Positions 1-12,739 of a stretch of DNA of 64,000 nucleotides are shown here, one piece after another (the stretch's first letter is position 1; every line of letters starts with the position of its first letter). Origin of the DNA: Xylaria sp. FL1777. Its lineage: Eukaryota; Ascomycota; Sordariomycetes; Xylariales; Xylariaceae. Below the pieces are notes generated by a model. That model was not told the origin of the DNA. It searched no databases and saw only the letters and a program-made list of their open reading frames with translations. The translations under genes and the position numbers were made by a program. The DNA is taken from positions 124,001-188,000 of the forward strand of contig MU400591.1 in the NCBI GenBank assembly GCA_022578965.1, written 5' to 3'.

Positions 1-208
1 TTAGCTATATTAATAGCTTAATTTATATTAGTTTTTTTTAAATTATCTAAATTTATTAAAGCTTATGCTAACTTTTTTTTAAAAGTTAATAATAATAGCT
101 TATTTATTTTAATAAGTAGCAAAAAAATACTAGCTAGCTTATTTTTATTAAAGCTTGCTTATTATGCAAGCTAATAAGCAAGCTTTTCTGTTTTGCTTAA
201 TTACTTAC

Positions 209-373
209 GCTTTTTTTACTTTAGCATAAAAAGTATTAATGTTTTTGTTTTTTTGTTTTTAGTATAAAAGCTACATAAGCTTTAGCTTTTTTTTTTTGCT
301 TTTTTTTATTAGCTGCTATACGTTTTTTTTTTTTTTTATCTTTTTTTAAAAAACATTTATATTTTTAATTTTC
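209..373 (+). repeat. Dispersed direct repeat, copy 1
   Basis: This segment of about 165 bp is closely matched by 1636-1800 in the same orientation. Shared stretches include gcataaaaagtattaatg, ataaaagctacataagct and gctgctatacgttttt (the second copy has aactgctatacg). Differences are mainly C/T changes and run-length changes in T tracts. It appears to be one piece of an older repeat family inside the AT-rich block. Confidence 0.7.
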
Positions 374-1635
374 TTTTCTTTAAAAGTATTAGCAAAAAAA
401 AGCTTGCTTTTTGTTTGTTCTAGCAGTAAAATTGCTATAACTTTTAAAGCTAGCTTATAAACTAACTTAGCTTACTTAGCTAAGCTTTATAGCAATTTAA
501 AGTTTTTAAATGCTTTTATAAGCGCTTGCTTTTAATTACGCTTTTACGTTTGTTTTACTTTATAACTAAAGGCTTTTTTTTTTCTTTTTTTCTTAAGTGC
601 TTTTTTTTTAAGTGCTTACTACGTTACTTTTGTTTTTTTGCTTTAGAACCTATAGTACGCTTACTTAGCTTTTTTTTTTGTTTTAATTACTTTTAAAAAC
701 TATAAAAGTAATACTTAGTGTTTTTTTTTTATAGTTTTTTTAAGTGTTGTTTTATAAGTTATTATTATACTAACTTAACATTTATTATTATAAAGTATTT
801 TTTGGGAACTTTTTGCTATTTTTAGCTTAAAAAAGCATATTATTAATATTATAAAAAGAATTATAGTTATAACTGCTTTATATAATATTAATTAATATTA
901 AGCGAACTATAATTAAAGTAAGCAAGTTATTATTATTTTTTTACTGTTAGTTTATAGCAAAAAATAGTAAAAGCGCTTTTTTTAAACATAACATAATTTA
1001 AATTAAACGCTTTTAGTTTAAAGAAATTTTATACTTTTTAAACTATAAAACGTTCTAGCTAAAAAAATACTTAAGCATAATATATTAGCTTATAAACATA
1101 TTAAAAAATTTTTTATTTTAGTTAAATAAAAGCTTAAAAGTTTATTTATTAATAAATAGTTATAAGTATAGTTTTTATAAACCTTTTTTATAAAAAAAAA
1201 GCGCTATAATATTAGCTTTATTATTTTGTTTAAAGCAAATGCTAATAATTATACTATAGCATTAGCTTTGTTGTTTTTTTTAAAGCAAATATATATTAAT
1301 AACTATGCTTTATATAATAGCACTATAAATACTTTTTATTAATAAATACTATTTTAAGCATAATTTACTAGCATTAAAAAGCATTAAAAAGCACTTATAT
1401 ATATATAAGCAATTTAAGTAAGTTATTAAAATTTCTAACTTAGCAAAGTTAAAAATATTTATTTAATTAAATAATGCTTTTAGAAAATTTGCTATTTTTA
1501 CTAGCTGCTAAATCAAAAGGTTAAAAGTATTATTAAGCTTACTAAATATATATAGCGCGCACGTTTTTATAATAATAGCTTTTGCTTTTATAGCTGCTTT
1601 GCCTTTGTTTAACTTTAGCTAGTTTTACTTTTTTT

Positions 1636-1800
1636 GCGCTTTTTTTGCTCCAGCATAAAAAGTATTAATGTTTTTATTTTTATTTTTAATATAAAAGCTA
1701 CATAAGCTTTAGCTCTTTTTTTTTGCTTTTTTTTATTAACTGCTATACGTTTTTCTTTTTTTTTATTTTTTTCTAAAGAATATTTATACTTTTAATTTTC
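1636..1800 (+). repeat. Dispersed direct repeat, copy 2
   Basis: This is the partner of 209-373. It keeps a few more C residues (for example gctccagcat where copy 1 has actttagcat), which is what is expected if both copies decayed from one parent by C-to-T mutation to different degrees. Confidence 0.7.
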
Positions 1801-2004
1801 TAAAATTCGTAGCAACACATAATTAAATATTTTAGTAGCTAAAACAGCAATACGTATACTAAATAAATTAAATTAACTTATAACATAAAAAAGCTTTAGT
1901 TTAAGTTTATTATTAATAAGTTTACTTAAAATAACATGCTTTTTAATAATAAACCTATTTGTATTATATTTAAAAGTTAAGCAAATAAGCGTAAAAGCAA
2001 AGCT

Positions 2005-2328
2005 ATTGCTTAGTTTATAGTTTTAAAGCTTTAAAAAAAAAAGTATTTTAACGCATAATTTTTGTAAAAAAGCGTACGTTATGCTATTGCTTAGCTTATA
2101 GTTTTAAAGCTTCAAAAAAAAAGGTATCTTAATATATAATCTTCGTAAAAAAGCATGCATTATACTATTGCTTAGCTTATAGTTTTAAAGCTTTAAAAAA
2201 AAAAATATTTTAACGTATAATTTTCATAAAAAAACATACGTTATATTATTGCTTAGCTTATAGTTTTAAAGCTTTAAAAAAAAAAATATTTTAGTATATA
2301 ATCTTTATAAAAAAGCATACATTATAAT
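2005..2328 (+). repeat. 81-bp tandem repeat, four copies
   Basis: Four head-to-tail units start at 2005, 2086, 2167 and 2248, each beginning attgcttag(c/t)ttatag and each exactly 81 bp long. The units share a run of 8-11 A near the middle and end in a block of the form gcatacgttata. They differ from each other mainly by C/T and G/A transitions. The constant period shows they arose by tandem duplication before or during transition-type decay. No function is evident. Confidence 0.85.
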
Positions 2329-5200
2329 AGCATTTAAAAGTAGCAAAAAAAGCTATAACTAAAGTATTACAAGCTTTATATATTAATAATATTAATTTTT
2401 TATGTATAGCTAATTGTTTTTGCGCAATTTTAAAATAGCAGCAAATTACATAAATATAATAACTAAAGCAATAACTACTGCAAAAAAAGCTTATTTTTAC
2501 TGCTAATATATAGCTCTTTAAAAATTATATATAAACGCAAAAATTAAAACAAAACTGTTATGGTTTTTTGTTTAAGCGCATAAAACAAAAGTACTTAAAA
2601 GTAAATAAAATGCATGCATAATAGCTAAAAAAAAAAAAAAGCAAAAACAAAAATATATTTAGGTATATAAAAGCAAGCAATAATTAATATAGCTATTTAA
2701 GCTTACGTAAAAAAATCAGCTATAAATAAACAACAAATAAGCTAAAAATATAATTAATATACTTAGTTTTATTTAAAAGTTTTATAATAAGTTTTATAAA
2801 TATAAATAATTGTTTTAAAAAACATATAAACAATATAAAAGTTTAAAAAGTAAAAATGCAACGCTTTTAAAGTTTTTATTAAAATAGTATTAAAAAAGTT
2901 AACTTTTATAACAAGTTTTATAGTTTTTTATAAAGTATTTTAAAATTATAACATATAATATTATTTGTTTAGCATTAAAGCATAAGTTCTTTTATTAATA
3001 TATTTATTATGCTTAAAGCTATTTAATGCTTAAAGTTATTGTTTTTTTTAAGTATAATGTTTAAAGCATATATATTATTTTTTTTTTTTAGCGGTATTTT
3101 ATATAAATAGCAAATCTATGTTTGCTTGCTTTATAGCAGCATTTTATTAAGCAATGTTTTATTTATATTTATATCTAAAACAAAAAAAAGCTGCTAATTG
3201 TTTTAGCTTAAAGGCTTTTGTAATAATATAATCCTTTTTTTTTAGCTACTTACGCAAATGCATATAAAGCACTTTAACAACTATAAAAAAAAACGCATTA
3301 TTAATTTATCTTTTTTTATTAAAGTTTTAAAAAAAGTAATTAATAAAAAAAGTTTATAATATTATATATTTTTATAATATAAAATCCTTTTTATAGTTTG
3401 CAATTTATTTTTATTGTTATATATATTAATAAGCAACTATAATTTTAATAACTTTAAGCTTTAACTAAAATTAACTATAAAAATTAAACTTTAAAAGCAT
3501 GTTTAGCTATTTAAAGCTTTATTTTTTTATATTTAGTACATAATTAATACGCTTAGCAATATTAAACTACGTAGCATAGCTTTTACGCGTTTAAAAAACT
3601 TATATAAACGCTTTTTTTAATACTAAAATAAAGTAGTTATAATTTTTTATATTAATAGCAATAATAAGCGCTTTAAAAAAATCTAAGTAGCTATAAAAAT
3701 ATATATTATTAATGTTATTAAAGCTTATAATTGCTATTTTACAAACATAAACTACTTTTAAAATTAAATTAAACAAAGTATTTATAGCACTACTTTTAAA
3801 ATTAAACAGCAAAAAATATTAATATATTAATAAAAATATATTTTTAAATATAAAAATTTTACTGCTTGTATTACTTATATAAACTATGCACAAAAAAATA
3901 ATACGTTTATTAAATGTATTATTAAGCATTTTAACAAAAAACAAGCAAGCAAAAAAAGGTTTATAATATTAAATAGCAGCTAATTTAACGCTTAAAAAGA
4001 AAAAAAAATGCATAAAAAAAAGCATAATCCTAAAAACAAAAATAGTATAATTAATAAGCTAATAGTTAAATTAAACAATAAAAAAAATGCTAAACTTATA
4101 ATAATTAAAAAAAAACTTAAGCAGCAATATATATTTAATAATACGTTTTATAAAGCAAAAAACGTATTTTATAATGCTTAAAAAACTAGCTTTTAAGTAA
4201 AAATCGCTTATAATAATAATATTAAAGCTTGTAAAACCTATACTAAGGTTTATTTTAAAGCTTAGCTATATAAAAAGTATGTTTTTAAATTTATTACTAA
4301 AAAAAGCTCTATAATACGTATAAATGTTATATATTTGTTTTTTTTTTGCTAGGTTTAATTTTTAGCATATATAGTTCTTAGTATTAATAATAATGCAAAC
4401 ATTGCAGTTTTTTTTTTTTGTTAAAAATTTATTAAAAAGCTTTAGCTTTGCTTATTTATATTTAAGCAAACCTTTAGCATATTATATTTATGTTTTAAGA
4501 TTTATACTGCAATTTATAAATCCTTAAAGTAAAAAACGCAACATTAGTTTTAAATAAAGCATAAGCTTTAATAATTAAACACTTAGTATTAAAACATAAA
4601 GCTGCAAATATATTGCATTAGCTACTTTTGCTTTACTAAACTTCTTTAATAATAATAAAAGCAATAGCTTAAATAATAATGTTAAAACTCTTAGTAAATA
4701 TTCTGTTATAAAAAAAGCTAAAGTTATAACTATAACGCTAACGCTTTAAAAAAATAATAAAAACGTTATTACACTTAGCTATATTTTTACTAAAATAGTT
4801 ATTAGTACTTTTATTATTATAGCAGCTTTTTAAGCTACAAATGTTTTTATTTTTAGTAATAATATAAGCACTTTAGCTATACTGTTCTTTAATAAAATAT
4901 TTAACTATAAAGCTTAAACAAGCATTATTTATAGCATATAATATTATACTTAAACTACTAAACTTACTATTAACTTAACGTTTATAAAAAAAAAGTTTAA
5001 AACTAGCATAAATCTTTTTTTTAGCTTTATAAATAATTATAGCTTTAATAAAAAAAATCATTTTAACTACGGAAAGATTTAATGTTTTGTTTTATTGCAT
5101 ATTATAGCCCTTATAAACTATAAATATATTTAACTAGCAGAAAACCTTCGGCTTCTTTTGCATACCTGCTTTAAAACTTATATAAGTTATAACATATGCT

Positions 5201-7306
5201 TAGATTTTAACTTTACTTATGGTTAATATATATACTTGTACCTATATTCTCCACTTATTTAGTGTATTACTATGCTTTTAACAATGTGGTCTTGGCCTAG
5301 CGGAGAGGTAAACGCTTTGTATACTACCGGAAGCGTACAATGACTTCATTTCGATGAGAGAGATAGGTGTCTCCCTATCGTGATAAGATAAGCGTAGATC
5401 CCCTCTTCATTTAGTGCCTGTTTAACGATCTGCTTGACTCAAAATAGTTCTGTGAGGATCGAACATCACATCGAATAGCACAAGCAGTATTTGGGAAGAT
5501 AGAGGTATTCTAGGGAACTATCTGCTTAATTGTAGTATATACACGCGTTACGGAGCTTTTAATTTCTTCCATTTTTTTTTCCTAACCCTTTTTTCAGGCG
5601 ATAACAAAATTATCTAGATAAGAATAACCTCATGGTGTGGATCTACCTACTCTGGTGCTAAAAGGGGTTAGGTAGAATGTAAGTATTCTTAGACAAAGTC
5701 ATGGGAGTCCAATTATAAACACCACTCACTTAATCACACCCAGACAACGTTATAATGGGTAATAAAAATCCTGCTTGATATTGCAGACTGAGAAATCCAC
5801 ATGATTTTTTTGTTGAGATATCATGAGCATCGAACGAGATCATTCAAAAGTAAAGGGAAATAGAATGGCACTTCGAGGAGTGTTGGTTTTTTGTGGCTCC
5901 ACAAAATTGCCGATCAGACACTAACCGTAGTTAGATTTAAATCCTACTACCTAGTAATGTACCTATACCACAATCTTTATTTCTTAACAAATCGTTATGG
6001 TGGGCATTTATCATGGATTATCAGACCGTGAAAATCAAATACAGCTCACATTTATATGCTACACAAAATATATCATCCTTTTGTTGTTTCGTCATCATCA
6101 GGATGATTTAATCTGGTGCAAGATAAGAGTGAGAACAGTAGATGCTGCAAAGTACACGTGTATTGCTACGCTGACAGGTACCTGCTGCGAGGCTCAAGCA
6201 GCTAGTGGGAGCTTATGCAGCTCAGCCGGCCGCCAGTGGATCCCGTCTGCGTGGAAACGAGGGATGCGCTGCAAACCTGACAGGGTACCGACAGGGGACA
6301 AATTTGATGCAATCAAGATACCGAAGAGCCTCCTTGATTGTATTATTATTCCTTGGTAGACTTAAGAGCGAGAAAGGGCTGCCTCCCACTCTCGTCATCC
6401 TACATTTCTACTTTCATCGTCAACAGAATTATGTTTAGCAAGTATTATGATACAATGTCAAAATTAACATCAGCTTGACATGAATGTACATACACCATCA
6501 GAAAATCTATTGACGATGAAACAAATAGTGTATTTACTTAAACTTCATGGACAGACAGCGATCAAATGCCAAGCACCGAATTTTGGGCAGCAATGATGAA
6601 TTCGCCACTCGCGTTTTGACGTTTCTCGCGAGAATAAGCCTCTTGAATCTTTGCGGTGGGGCCAAATGTCTGGGCAGTATGAAGTCGTCCTGATAACACA
6701 GGGTTGAGAGCAAGATACTACGCAGATAAACATTTACCAAGAACTGCGAAGAATTGGCGAGAATATGTCGGGCTTGTCGACAAGGTCAAGTAACAGTCGT
6801 CGTTGGGGTTATCTCCAAATTACAATGCGTAGAGTTGCCATGTGTTTCTTTTTTTTTCCTGTAGATGGACCCACCGAGCTCCGGCGGCGCTTACTGAGTA
6901 CACTATCTCTTCGTGCGCCCATGTCCTTGACGAAGATATTTATTTGCCGTTTCTCGCCATCTCGCTCTGAAAATTTGTGTAACTGATCCCGAGCTGTGAG
7001 CTATCGTGAACTGGCTTCAAGGTGAGTGTGTCAGGGGCGACATGTGGTCCCGCGCTATGTGGAACAGCCCAGCCAATCTCCTTCTCGGAGCTAATCAGAT
7101 GTGATTCTCGCCCTCTTCGCTATGCGAGCAAGAGGATAATGTTGGATTCCATTAATAGAAGGTATTTTTATTGCCACCCATGATTCAATATATAAGGAAT
7201 AGGCCTGCCCCTGAGGCATCTTCTATTTGCACGTTGAGTGATATCGTCAGACTTGGGTCAGATCTTGGTCTTCACTCAGTACCTAGTTGAGCCTACCCCT
7301 ATCTCT
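5201..7306. other. Intergenic, transition from AT-rich block to MFS gene
   Basis: Base composition becomes normal here, but no ORF with recognisable content is present. Short open frames at 5997-6438 and 6534-6986 lack family resemblance. A TATA-like atataagga lies at about 7190, roughly 115 bases before the MFS start codon, and is the likely core promoter of that gene. Confidence 0.5.
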
Positions 7307-9334
7307 ATGACAGTCAATGGTGAATCCTCTGTTACCATGGCTGCACCAACAGATCCTAATAGCCGTAAACCCGGCACCAACAATACACCACACGACCCGT
7401 CCTTGTCACGGACAAGTACTCTAGACGTGCCTCTGGCGCCGACTATGAGTTACGATATCAACTTGCCGAACAGAACTTTATCAAACGAGGCCAACCTCGA
7501 TGAATACGTCACCGAGACACTAGACGGCCAGATACAAGGACCAGTTGAGCCCGACGGCCAGCGGCGCTATCGTCTTGTAACATTCCAACCGGGCGACCCG
7601 GAAAACCCTAAGAACTGGAGCAAGGGGTTTAAATGGTATATTACTATGGTCGTGGCCGGAACCTGCTTCGTCGTCGCCTTGGCTTCATCGATTGTTACCC
7701 CTGATATCGACGGCGTGGCGGAAGAGTTCAATGTCAGCAGCGAAGTCGCCCTCCTGAGCATTACTCTCTTTGTCGTAGGGTTTGGTGTCGGTGAGTATGC
7801 CTTATTATTTTGAAGAGTCCCATCTCGGTAGAGGGATTATAGCTGACTAGAATCCCATCAATAGGACCTTTAGCTTTCGCTCCTCTGTCCGAAGTCTATG
7901 GGCGCCAAGTCGTATAGTACGTATAGCATCTGAGAGAATGGCCCCTGAAAAATACTAGTTCGCTGACATGACAATTCGCTTCCAGTGTATCGACCCTGTT
8001 TGTCGCCGTGGTGTTTATTATCCCCTGCGCACTCGCGAAGAACATTGCGACACTTTTAGTCGGAAGAGCTATCGATGGCATCGCGTTCTCTGCTCCCATC
8101 ACTATCATCGGCGGCACCCTTGCCGATCTCTGGAAGGCTGAGGAACGAGGCATTCCCATGGCCGCCTTCTCAGCTGCTCCTTTCGTCGGACCCGCAGGTA
8201 AGTCCCAGCTCACCTTCTCTTAGCTTTGCCTCTGCATTCGTATTTGAATTCCCCAGACTTGCCGTGACTAAAAGAAGCGCAAACCAACGGTTAATTTGTT
8301 GATTAGTTGGACCCCTCATTGGTGGCTTCCTCTCTGATCACCTTGGCTGGCGATGGCTGTACTGGCTCACGCTTATCCTCTCCGGAGTCATCTGGCTGCT
8401 CATCACATTCACCGTCCCCGAGACTTACGCGCCGACCATCCTCGCCCGCCGCGCCAAGAAAATGCGCAAGGAAACGGGCGAGCAGGACTGGGTCACGGAA
8501 CAAGACCTCGACATGCGTCCGCTCGGCGAGCGCATGCGTATCTTCCTTATCATGCCTCTCAAGCTCCTCTTCGGCGAGCTCATCGTCTTCCTCATCTCCC
8601 TGTACATGTCCGTGCTCTACGGCCTGCTGTACATGTTCTTCATTGCGTACCCCATCATCTTTGAAGAAGGAAAGGGGTATTCCGCTAGTCTCGCCGGTCT
8701 CACCTTGTAAGTATCTGATCCCATCCCCGTAGCCTCTCAGTCCTCGCGTATCTGACACCATAAAACCAGTATCCCCCTCGCCCTCGGCGTCGTCGCTTCC
8801 GCGCTCTGCGCCCCATTCGTCAACAAGCACTACGTGAAGATCATCAAGCCGTACGCAGGCCAGCTCCCGCCCGCCGAGCTGCGGCTGATCCCCATGATGT
8901 TCGCTTGCTGGTTCATCCCCGTCGGGCTCGCCATCTTCGCCGCGACGTCGTTCAAGCGCCTCATCTGGGTGGGCCCCACGATCGCCGGCTTCCCCGTCGG
9001 CTTCGGCTTCATCTTCATCTACAACAGCGCCAACAACTACCTCGTCGACACGTACCAGGACCGCGCCGCCTCCGCGCTCGCCTCCAAGACTTTCATCCGC
9101 TCCATCTGGGGCGCTAGCGTCGTCCTCTTCACAAACCAGATGTTCCATAACCTCGGCTACCAGTGGGCCAGCGCCATCCTCGTCTTCATCAGCCTCGCTT
9201 GCTGCGCTATCCCGTTCTTGTTCTGGAAATTCGGCGAGCGCATCCGTCGGCATAGTAAGTATGCTTATGCTGGCGATGACCAGAGCGAAAAGAGCGTTTT
9301 CGTCCCTGAGAAAAGGAACACTAGTAGTGTTTAA
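7307..9334 (+). CDS. MFS multidrug/H+ antiporter (DHA1 type)
   Basis: Five exons, 7307-7790, 7865-7916, 7986-8197, 8307-8706 and 8770-9334, join in phase to give 570 residues. All four introns are GT-AG (74, 69, 109 and 63 nt). The protein has a cytosolic N-terminal tail of about 110 residues, then the major facilitator fold. Recognisable pieces are [12 protein letters not shown] before helix 1, [13 protein letters not shown] in the loop after helix 2, the helix-4 GRAIDG segment, and the antiporter motif C region [14 protein letters not shown] formed across the third splice junction. This family exports small hydrophobic compounds across the plasma membrane in exchange for protons; the substrate cannot be deduced. 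I chose the ATG at 7307 because the open frame upstream adds only unconserved residues from 7238. The gene is convergent with QTRT2. Confidence 0.9.
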
Positions 9335-10237
9335 GCGATTCTAGACGACTTGATTTCCTTTGGGAATCGGCTGGCAGTATTCTCTTTCTCTGGCTTTTCG
9401 GAACGATTATAACCGTGTATGGCTGCATCATTGCCATGATGCTGGTCTGAAAATCCTTAGGCTCCGACCAGCTTCATTTTTCCAATCTTGAGGTTGATCA
9501 ATCAACCGATTTGTAACAGTTTTAACTTGGCCCCTGGCTCACTCTTCTTCCTGGGCCACCTTCCAGATTTTTATTTCCTTATGTAAAGGTTCTTATGTAT
9601 AGGGAACTTAGTGGGCTTCGGTTCTGGGATAATGGGTTCAGTTCGGATAATGTGCGCGCGTACACATCCGTACGAAGATATAAATATAGAATACTTAGAT
9701 ATTAGATGGATTGGGTGGGCTAGCTGTTATGCGCTGTAGCATTCCGTCTGGCGTTTGGGCGTTGGATACCATCGGTTAGGCTTTGGGTTGGCATAGATCG
9801 CGTTTATACTTAACTTGCATTTAGTTAGGGTCCTTGAAATTTGAAGAAGATTTCTGATTATCTTGTTCGCTTCATATACTGCCAGATACATTGACTTACG
9901 ACTTTTCAACTAATTCCCGTATCGTGCACGATATATAGCTACATCTACCACACACGAGTCTCCGGTGTTCTGCGTTTAGATCTTGTGGTATGCGAATGAG
10001 CTTCGGGGTTAATAGAAGCACGCCTGTGAAAGTTATCATATTACTAGGGCAGTAGGGATGATGATGCAAATGGGTTGGTCTTGGGTATATCTAAAAACTG
10101 AGTATATGAAGGTATCGTGTGAAGCAATTCTGCGAGTTCCTGTTATATATCTGACTCTCCAGTATTAGATCATTGGTAACTGCGGAGACTACCGGCCAGT
10201 TCACTCCGATCACTTCACCTGAAGCGGGATGTACCCC
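9335..10237. other. Intergenic between two converging genes
   Basis: This is the 3' flank shared by the MFS transporter and QTRT2. It is AT-leaning with no coding content I can support. It presumably holds both polyadenylation regions. Confidence 0.5.
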
Positions 10238-11820
10238 TTATTTTGATATTTTAGCGAAGCCTTGTTTATCGAGCTCAGCAGCGTCAGCGTCGGGAACAAG
10301 AGGCGTCTCTTTCCCCTCCGCTGCCGCCCCCGTTACTGCTAACCCTGCCATCTCACCTGCCAGAGCAGGATCGCTCTCTGTACCGTACTTTTCCCAGGCA
10401 GGATTATTAATCTTTTCGTCACCTCCACGGCTCTTGAAATGATATCCTCGTGCGCGTGGTCTGGTTCCTGTGCCCGTAGGCAACTCCGAGTCGTACACTC
10501 TCATGAACTCGTCGTAGTGTTTCTCAAATATTGGGGGATCTGCACTTAAAGACGCGCGAATGCCCGCGAAGAAATCGGTGATAGCTTGGTAGTTGTGAAC
10601 TTGTAAGAGTGTCCAGCCGAGCATTTCTTTTGCATTTAGCAAGTGATGCAAAAAGGCGCGGTGGTGTTTTGTGCAGGCGTAGCACTTGCAGCCTTCTACT
10701 AGCGGCTTTACGGCGACTTCGTGCTCGGACGACCACATATTTATGCCTAGTGGTCTGATACCAGAGCTCGAGTCTAAGGGGGGAGGAAAGGTGAACGAGA
10801 GCGCTATGCCAGCGTCGGATATGTTGTTGAGGAAGGACACGGTGAAGAGGTCAACGCCTAGTTGGATTTGGCGGAGGATCTCTTGTGGTGTTGATGTGTA
10901 GTCAAGCGAGAGACGGGGCAAGGGTACCAGAGGACTGTGGTTGCTGAGGTCGGGGAGAACGTCGACGTCGTAGACTGCTAGTCCGGATAGCTTTGTGGCG
11001 AAGTCTTGCTCTAGCTGTCTGAAATATTCCCATTGCGTCGGATAGGGTAATGGGAGAAGTGGAGCAAATACAGAAGGGAGGCATCTCTCACTCCCATCTT
11101 CCGAAACCTCGAAGAACTCGGCTAGCCAATCTTCGGTCCGTTCGACCATGCGGAGCTGCCGTTTCGAGCTCTTGATCGCGGTGCGCCGCTTTGACTCGGC
11201 GAAGGCTGTGGCTTGCGAATATGTCATGTCTGCCAGCGGAATGACGACATCTGGTCTTGTGGCGTCTACACACTGGCGGTAGGCCTCGTTTGTGAGTTTC
11301 TGAAAGCCAGTTGACGTGAAGATGGATATGGAATCCTGCGCATTGCCCAGGGGCGAATTGATGGCCGGGTGTCGCCTTGCACCCAGGACGGTGAACAGGT
11401 ATGAAGGCGTCGCCGTGAATGAGTGCAAAGGCTCTAGGTCCTCCGACTTCATATCAAGGAGTGGTGGGGACGTCTTTTTTCGAGTTGTCTCCATAACTGC
11501 GAGGTGAGAGTCATGTTAAATCAGATGCTGGATATACTCAACTCAACTCAACTCAACTCAACTCAACTCAACCAGCCCAGCCCCCAGCTCAGCGAGACGA
11601 ACGCATTGGTGCAGACTGACTTACAATCTTCGAGAGCGATATATACGCCGCCCAGCCCAGACTGTTTGCTGACATTGTCGGGGGTTAAGTGAGGCACGGC
11701 GCCTCGTGCCGTGAGGCCGATAAAGTTAGGCGTGTCGACCGGGCGGCGCCGTGGCAGCGATAGTGTTCCGAGACGAGCACCGACGCCATCGTTCACGGCA
11801 CTCTTGAGGATCTTAAACAT
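10238..11820 (-). CDS. QTRT2: Queuine tRNA-ribosyltransferase accessory subunit 2
   Basis: Two exons, 11820-11625 and 11496-10238, give 484 residues. The first exon carries the typical N-terminus (MFKILKSAVNDGVGARLG, then TPNFIGLTARGAVPHLTPDN), and the second the rest of the TGT fold. Zinc ligands are visible as Cys335-x-Cys337-x2-Cys340 with His366 at the expected spacing. QTRT2 pairs with the catalytic subunit QTRT1 to exchange guanine 34 for queuine in tRNAs with GUN anticodons; in animals the complex sits at the mitochondrial outer membrane. Fungi cannot make queuine, so the substrate must be scavenged. The intron has a good gtaagt donor and a cgcag acceptor and contains a pentanucleotide repeat. 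An in-frame ATG at 11850 is a possible alternative start. The second exon alone opens with an ATG that could be mistaken for the start but lacks the conserved N-terminus. Confidence 0.92.
11536..11572 (+). repeat. Intronic (CTCAA)n microsatellite
   Basis: About seven uninterrupted copies of ctcaa lie within the single QTRT2 intron (11497-11624). On the transcribed strand this reads (TTGAG)n. It lies well inside the intron, so length variation should not affect the protein. Confidence 0.9.
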
Positions 11821-12739
11821 GGCCCTCCCATCCGGCTCAGGTGCAACCATATCTTTGGTATTACACGGATTGAGACAGGCCCGTAACCAAGCGAGCAACG
11901 TGAGTCTTGAGTCTGGGTATTCTTGGCTTTGCGTCGAATGGCCTTTTTCATACAGCAAGGTAGAGATATTTATGGGACACGTTCCAGTTTTTTTAAATCC
12001 ATGAAATAATACTGGCAAAAAAAGACTCTTGTGTTTTATGTTTTTATATCGCTTTCTTATAATAAAAAGTCATCTTAAAAAAGGTACCTAAAAGTACAGT
12101 ATTGAAACAGCCGAAACGGAAGTGATAGATAGATGAATGGCAGCTGGCAGCGGCTGAACCTAGGGTCATGGAGATAAGATAAGATCTTGCTAATCTCCAA
12201 GCAGATAGGCACCTACCAAAAAAGGTAAGGGTTAGGTATTTTTAGATGCCCACCCACTTGAAAGATGGCTAGCCGCCTTCCCGAATTGTCTCCGTTGGTA
12301 TATACACGACACCTCGTACCGCAGCTGAGCTTTCGGCTTCAAACACCAACGCCTTCATAGAAACTGGCTGAGCAGGCCTCGGCCACCACACCTCACGTCG
12401 TACTGTTTCCTTCTTTGCCCACACCGTCGCCTGCATAGCCAAGCAAACCATCGTCGTTCTTCATCTTTATACCATCGACTTATCATCCTTTAGACTGCCT
12501 TGTATGTATTCCCGAGAATAAATATATACCGAGGCCCCGCTCCGATCGGTTACGCGCGTCCTGTTGGCACTGAGACCAACAATAGATCAGTATCTATCCG
12601 TACTCATACATACCTATAGACCTATATATATACATATATATGGGACCGTCCATAGTAGCGTCGCTTTAGAGCATCTAGAGAAATCGATGATCCTGTCTTT
12701 CAACTCGAGATTGGACGCCGACGAGCGTCCGTGATAGCC
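11821..12739. promoter_or_regulatory. Shared divergent promoter region, QTRT2 / LCCL protein
   Basis: About 0.9 kb separates the two divergent start codons. On the LCCL side an alternating tatatatatacatatatat tract lies around 12620-12640, about 100 bases before that ATG. No further gene is supported here. Confidence 0.45.

Larger units (their letters stand above)
1..5200. repeat. Extreme AT-rich, RIP-like gene-free block
   Basis: The first 5.2 kb consists almost entirely of A and T, with long A and T runs and very frequent TA steps. Both strands are full of stops, so no believable ORF exists. The remaining G and C occur mostly as GC dinucleotides (agct, gctt, tagc). The composition changes abruptly to normal near 5100-5250. 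In Pezizomycotina such AT-rich blocks are usually transposable elements destroyed by RIP (C to T in repeats) and packaged as heterochromatin. The duplicated segments inside it fit that. No transposase or reverse transcriptase remnant could be read, so the original element is unknown. Confidence 0.85.

Noticed and set aside
3600..3812. 70-residue frame in the AT-rich block
   Set aside because: Composed of Asn, Ile, Lys, Phe and Tyr as expected for random AT-rich DNA.
5285..5475. tRNA-like signals (an A-box-like tggcctagcgg at 5292 on plus; a B-box-like gttcgatcc on minus near 5455-5463)
   Set aside because: The two boxes are on opposite strands and no cloverleaf can be folded, so no tRNA is called.
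8303..9253. 316-residue minus-strand open frame
   Set aside because: It lies antisense to MFS exons 4-5 and its acidic, repetitive composition is the shadow of GC-rich codon use in the transporter.
12731..12739. Earlier start for the LCCL protein
   Set aside because: The codon at 12731 is GTG; the first ATG is 12740.
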